From the NCBI RefSeq assembly GCF_902497875.1, contig NZ_CABVHY010000008.1:159792-223791 (forward strand): a stretch of DNA of 64,000 nt, written 5' to 3'. Positions within the stretch are counted from its first letter, which is position 1; every line of letters begins with the position of its first letter. The notes beneath the pieces are model-generated. The model saw only the letters and a list, made by a program, of their open reading frames with translations. It did not search any database and was not told the origin of the DNA. Shown here in pieces: positions 62,606 to 64,000 of the stretch. This DNA is from Pseudomonas fluorescens. GTDB lineage: Bacteria > Pseudomonadota > Gammaproteobacteria > Pseudomonadales > Pseudomonadaceae. The translations under genes and the position numbers were made by a program.

Positions 62606-62629
62606 GAAAGCCTCTAAACCGGGGCTTTC
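62606..62629 (+). terminator. Terminator-like hairpin after the autotransporter gene
   Basis: A 7-bp stem gaaagcc (62606-62612) / ggctttc (62623-62629), 18 bases after the stop; no long T-run. Confidence 0.5.
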
Positions 62630-62910
62630 AAGATGATTGCGCGTGCAAACAAGAACTTAGAGAAAGCTTAAATATCAAATATTTGACGCTCTTAAAATAA
62701 CGCTACCGCCCATCATTCAACTTCTTGACGCGGGGTCTGCGGTCTTCTTAGCTTCACTTTACTACCCCCGGAAATACCATCCGGGGCAAGCCTCGAAACT
62801 CCTGCGCAAGCGGGCGGGTGGGCTTTGCCTCATTGAATTCGGTCGCCCCTCATTCGGGGTAGGAGAGACGCCATAGCGGGATAAGGCATGCCATTGCAAG
62901 GTAGACCTCC
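62630..62910 (+). other. Gene-free leader of the second autotransporter gene
   Basis: About 280 bases without a gene. An AT-rich part (62665-62700: cttaaatatcaaatatttga, then cgctcttaaaataa, including the palindrome tcaaatatttga) could hold the promoter. A 4-bp GC stem (cccctcattcgggg) and gtaggagagacgcc follow before the start. No known riboswitch was recognised. Confidence 0.4.
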
Positions 62911-63969
62911 ATGAAAACTTCAATCACCCCACAAGAGATCAAAATCACCATTTGTGCCGTTTCGACTACGTTGTTGCTCTGTTCCTCCATGGAGGTTCAG
63001 GCAGGTAATGCCGAAGAGGAGTCGACGCCCTGGTATCGCCAGGACATTCCAGTGTTTACCTTGCCGACACCGGATTCGACCTTCACCGGACCTTACAGCT
63101 CCAACCCGCGCCTCGACACTCAGCCACTGACCATCAATGAAGCTGCCCCTGCCGCCTGGGAGCGGGTATATGGCCAGGCCTCCAGGCAGGCTGAAAGCGA
63201 CTTCCTCACCTCGCAGTACGCCGACCACCTGTCCAGGGGACCGGCGCTCTACACCTTGAAAAATGACAGCGGGCACACCCAGCGTGTCGGCCTGGTCGCA
63301 GGTCAGAGCCAGTTCCAGGGCAACAGCAATGGCATGTTGACCTCGCGCACCGTCGCCGACCCGCGACATGACAGCCTGAACCTCGAAGGCCCGAGCATGG
63401 GTGCCTACTGGAGCCTGACCGGCCCGCAAGGCTGGCATGTGGATTTGACCGCGAGCGGCGGCCGGGTCAATGGCTTCAGCCGCAGCGAACAGGGCGCCCG
63501 GCAGGCCGCCGAAGGTAGTGCGGTGACGCTGTCGGTCGAAGGTGGCTTCCCCATCGGCATCAGCGAAAACTGGGTCGTTGAACCCCAGGCGCAGTTGATC
63601 AATCAACGGATCAGCCTGGACCCCATGAATGGCGGCAACGGCACCGCCTCGTCCAGCGATTTGACGTCCTGGAGTGGCCGGGTCGGAGCCCGCTTGAAAG
63701 GTAGCTACGAAATTCGCGGGCTGCCGGTCGAACCCTATGTGCGGACCAACTTGTGGCATACGGTGTATAGCGGCGACACGCTGAGCCTCGACCGTGTCGA
63801 CAAGATCAGCAGCAGTCGCAAATCCTCCACCGTCGATCTGGGCCTTGGCCTGGTGGCCAAAGTCTCGCCCACCGTGAGCCTGTACATCAGCGCCGACTAC
63901 AGCAGCGATGTCGACGACAACGACCTTAATGGTTTGATTGGCAGTCTGGGTGTGCGGATGCGTTGGTGA
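62911..63969 (+). CDS. Autotransporter-type barrel protein with minimal passenger
   Basis: A 352-aa protein homologous to the C-terminal part of the preceding autotransporter (PAAWERVYGQ versus PAGWARVYGS; RVGLVAGQSQFQGNSNG versus RAGFFVGQSRLQGDVDG). A signal peptide (about 1-33, ending EVQAGN) is followed by a short region of about 50 residues and the barrel (about 80-352), ending in MRW. There is no repeat passenger or proline linker. It may be a relic that lost its passenger or a barrel with its own function. It is an adjacent paralogue, so a tandem duplication is likely. Confidence 0.82.
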   Translation: MKTSITPQEIKITICAVSTTLLLCSSMEVQAGNAEEESTPWYRQDIPVFTLPTPDSTFTGPYSSNPRLDTQPLTINEAAPAAWERVYGQASRQAESDFLTSQYADHLSRGPALYTLKNDSGHTQRVGLVAGQSQFQGNSNGMLTSRTVADPRHDSLNLEGPSMGAYWSLTGPQGWHVDLTASGGRVNGFSRSEQGARQAAEGSAVTLSVEGGFPIGISENWVVEPQAQLINQRISLDPMNGGNGTASSSDLTSWSGRVGARLKGSYEIRGLPVEPYVRTNLWHTVYSGDTLSLDRVDKISSSRKSSTVDLGLGLVAKVSPTVSLYISADYSSDVDDNDLNGLIGSLGVRMRW

Positions 63970-63973
63970 GGGT

Positions 63974-64000
63974 TTGCTTGTGGTGAGGGGGCTTGCCCCC
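63974..64000. repeat. Start of a tgtggcgaggg-family repeat at the window edge
   Basis: ttgtggtgagggggcttgcc and ccc, the left arm of the same palindromic family as at 55382; cut by the window end. Confidence 0.6.

Noticed and set aside
1..64000. Insertion sequences, integrase, tRNA or attachment site that could explain the T6SS immunity bank
   Set aside because: No transposase, integrase, tRNA or convincing direct-repeat pair was found by reading; homologous recombination between relics explains the structure without them.

Overview
The window looks like chromosome of a fluorescent Pseudomonas (P. fluorescens group). The evidence is high GC with strong third-position GC, Pseudomonas-type REP hairpins (gtaggagctgccgcaggc family and tgtggcgaggg family), a PvdQ pyoverdine acylase, and the glgA-treZ-malQ-treY-glgX trehalose/glycogen cluster.

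Region 1 (1-17480) is the end of a type VI secretion (T6SS) locus. It holds the 3' part of tssK, tssL, hcp, vgrG, a DUF2169 adaptor, a DUF4150 PAAR-like tip and an Ntox15/Tde-type DNase effector with an HxxD motif. Behind the effector is a large immunity bank. Four GAD-like/DUF1851 (Tdi-type) immunity genes stand in tandem with an exact 787-bp period, and a second block of two more has the same period. Between and after these blocks are a divergent Tdi homologue, two beta-propeller-like paralogues and several small AT-rich immunity-like genes. Among them lie short decayed pieces of vgrG, of DUF2169 and of toxin C-terminal ends. Orphan immunity genes directly preceded by the last codons of a lost toxin are the most interesting structure here. 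It reads as a record of past effector-immunity cassettes.

Region 2 (17480-26750) is ordinary accessory metabolism: a WYL regulator divergent from an aldo/keto reductase, an agmatinase/guanidinobutyrase with a polyamine-type binding protein and a divergent LysR, a lipoprotein, a GNAT acetyltransferase, a nitrilase with a divergent LysR, and a DUF883 protein. REP elements separate many of these genes.

Region 3 (26818-38760) holds two giant paralogous proteins (1788 and 1732 aa). Each has four copies of a recurring module, a hydrophobic stretch and a C-terminal HExxH...GTxD aspzincin-like peptidase motif. A dpkA-type imino-acid reductase gene lies between them on the other strand. They look like large toxins.

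Region 4 (38935-46000) has an FpvR-like FecR anti-sigma regulator facing pvdQ, a Fur-like winged-helix protein, small membrane and SRPBCC proteins, a DUF411-DedA-like pair and an alpha/beta hydrolase. Region 5 (46800-57811) is the glycogen/trehalose gene cluster glgA, treZ, malQ, treY, DUF2934, glgX. Region 6 (58022-63969) has a PIG-L-type deacetylase, an EEP-family phosphatase/nuclease and two autotransporter-type proteins, the second of them almost only a barrel. No tRNA, rRNA, CRISPR array or intact insertion sequence was seen.
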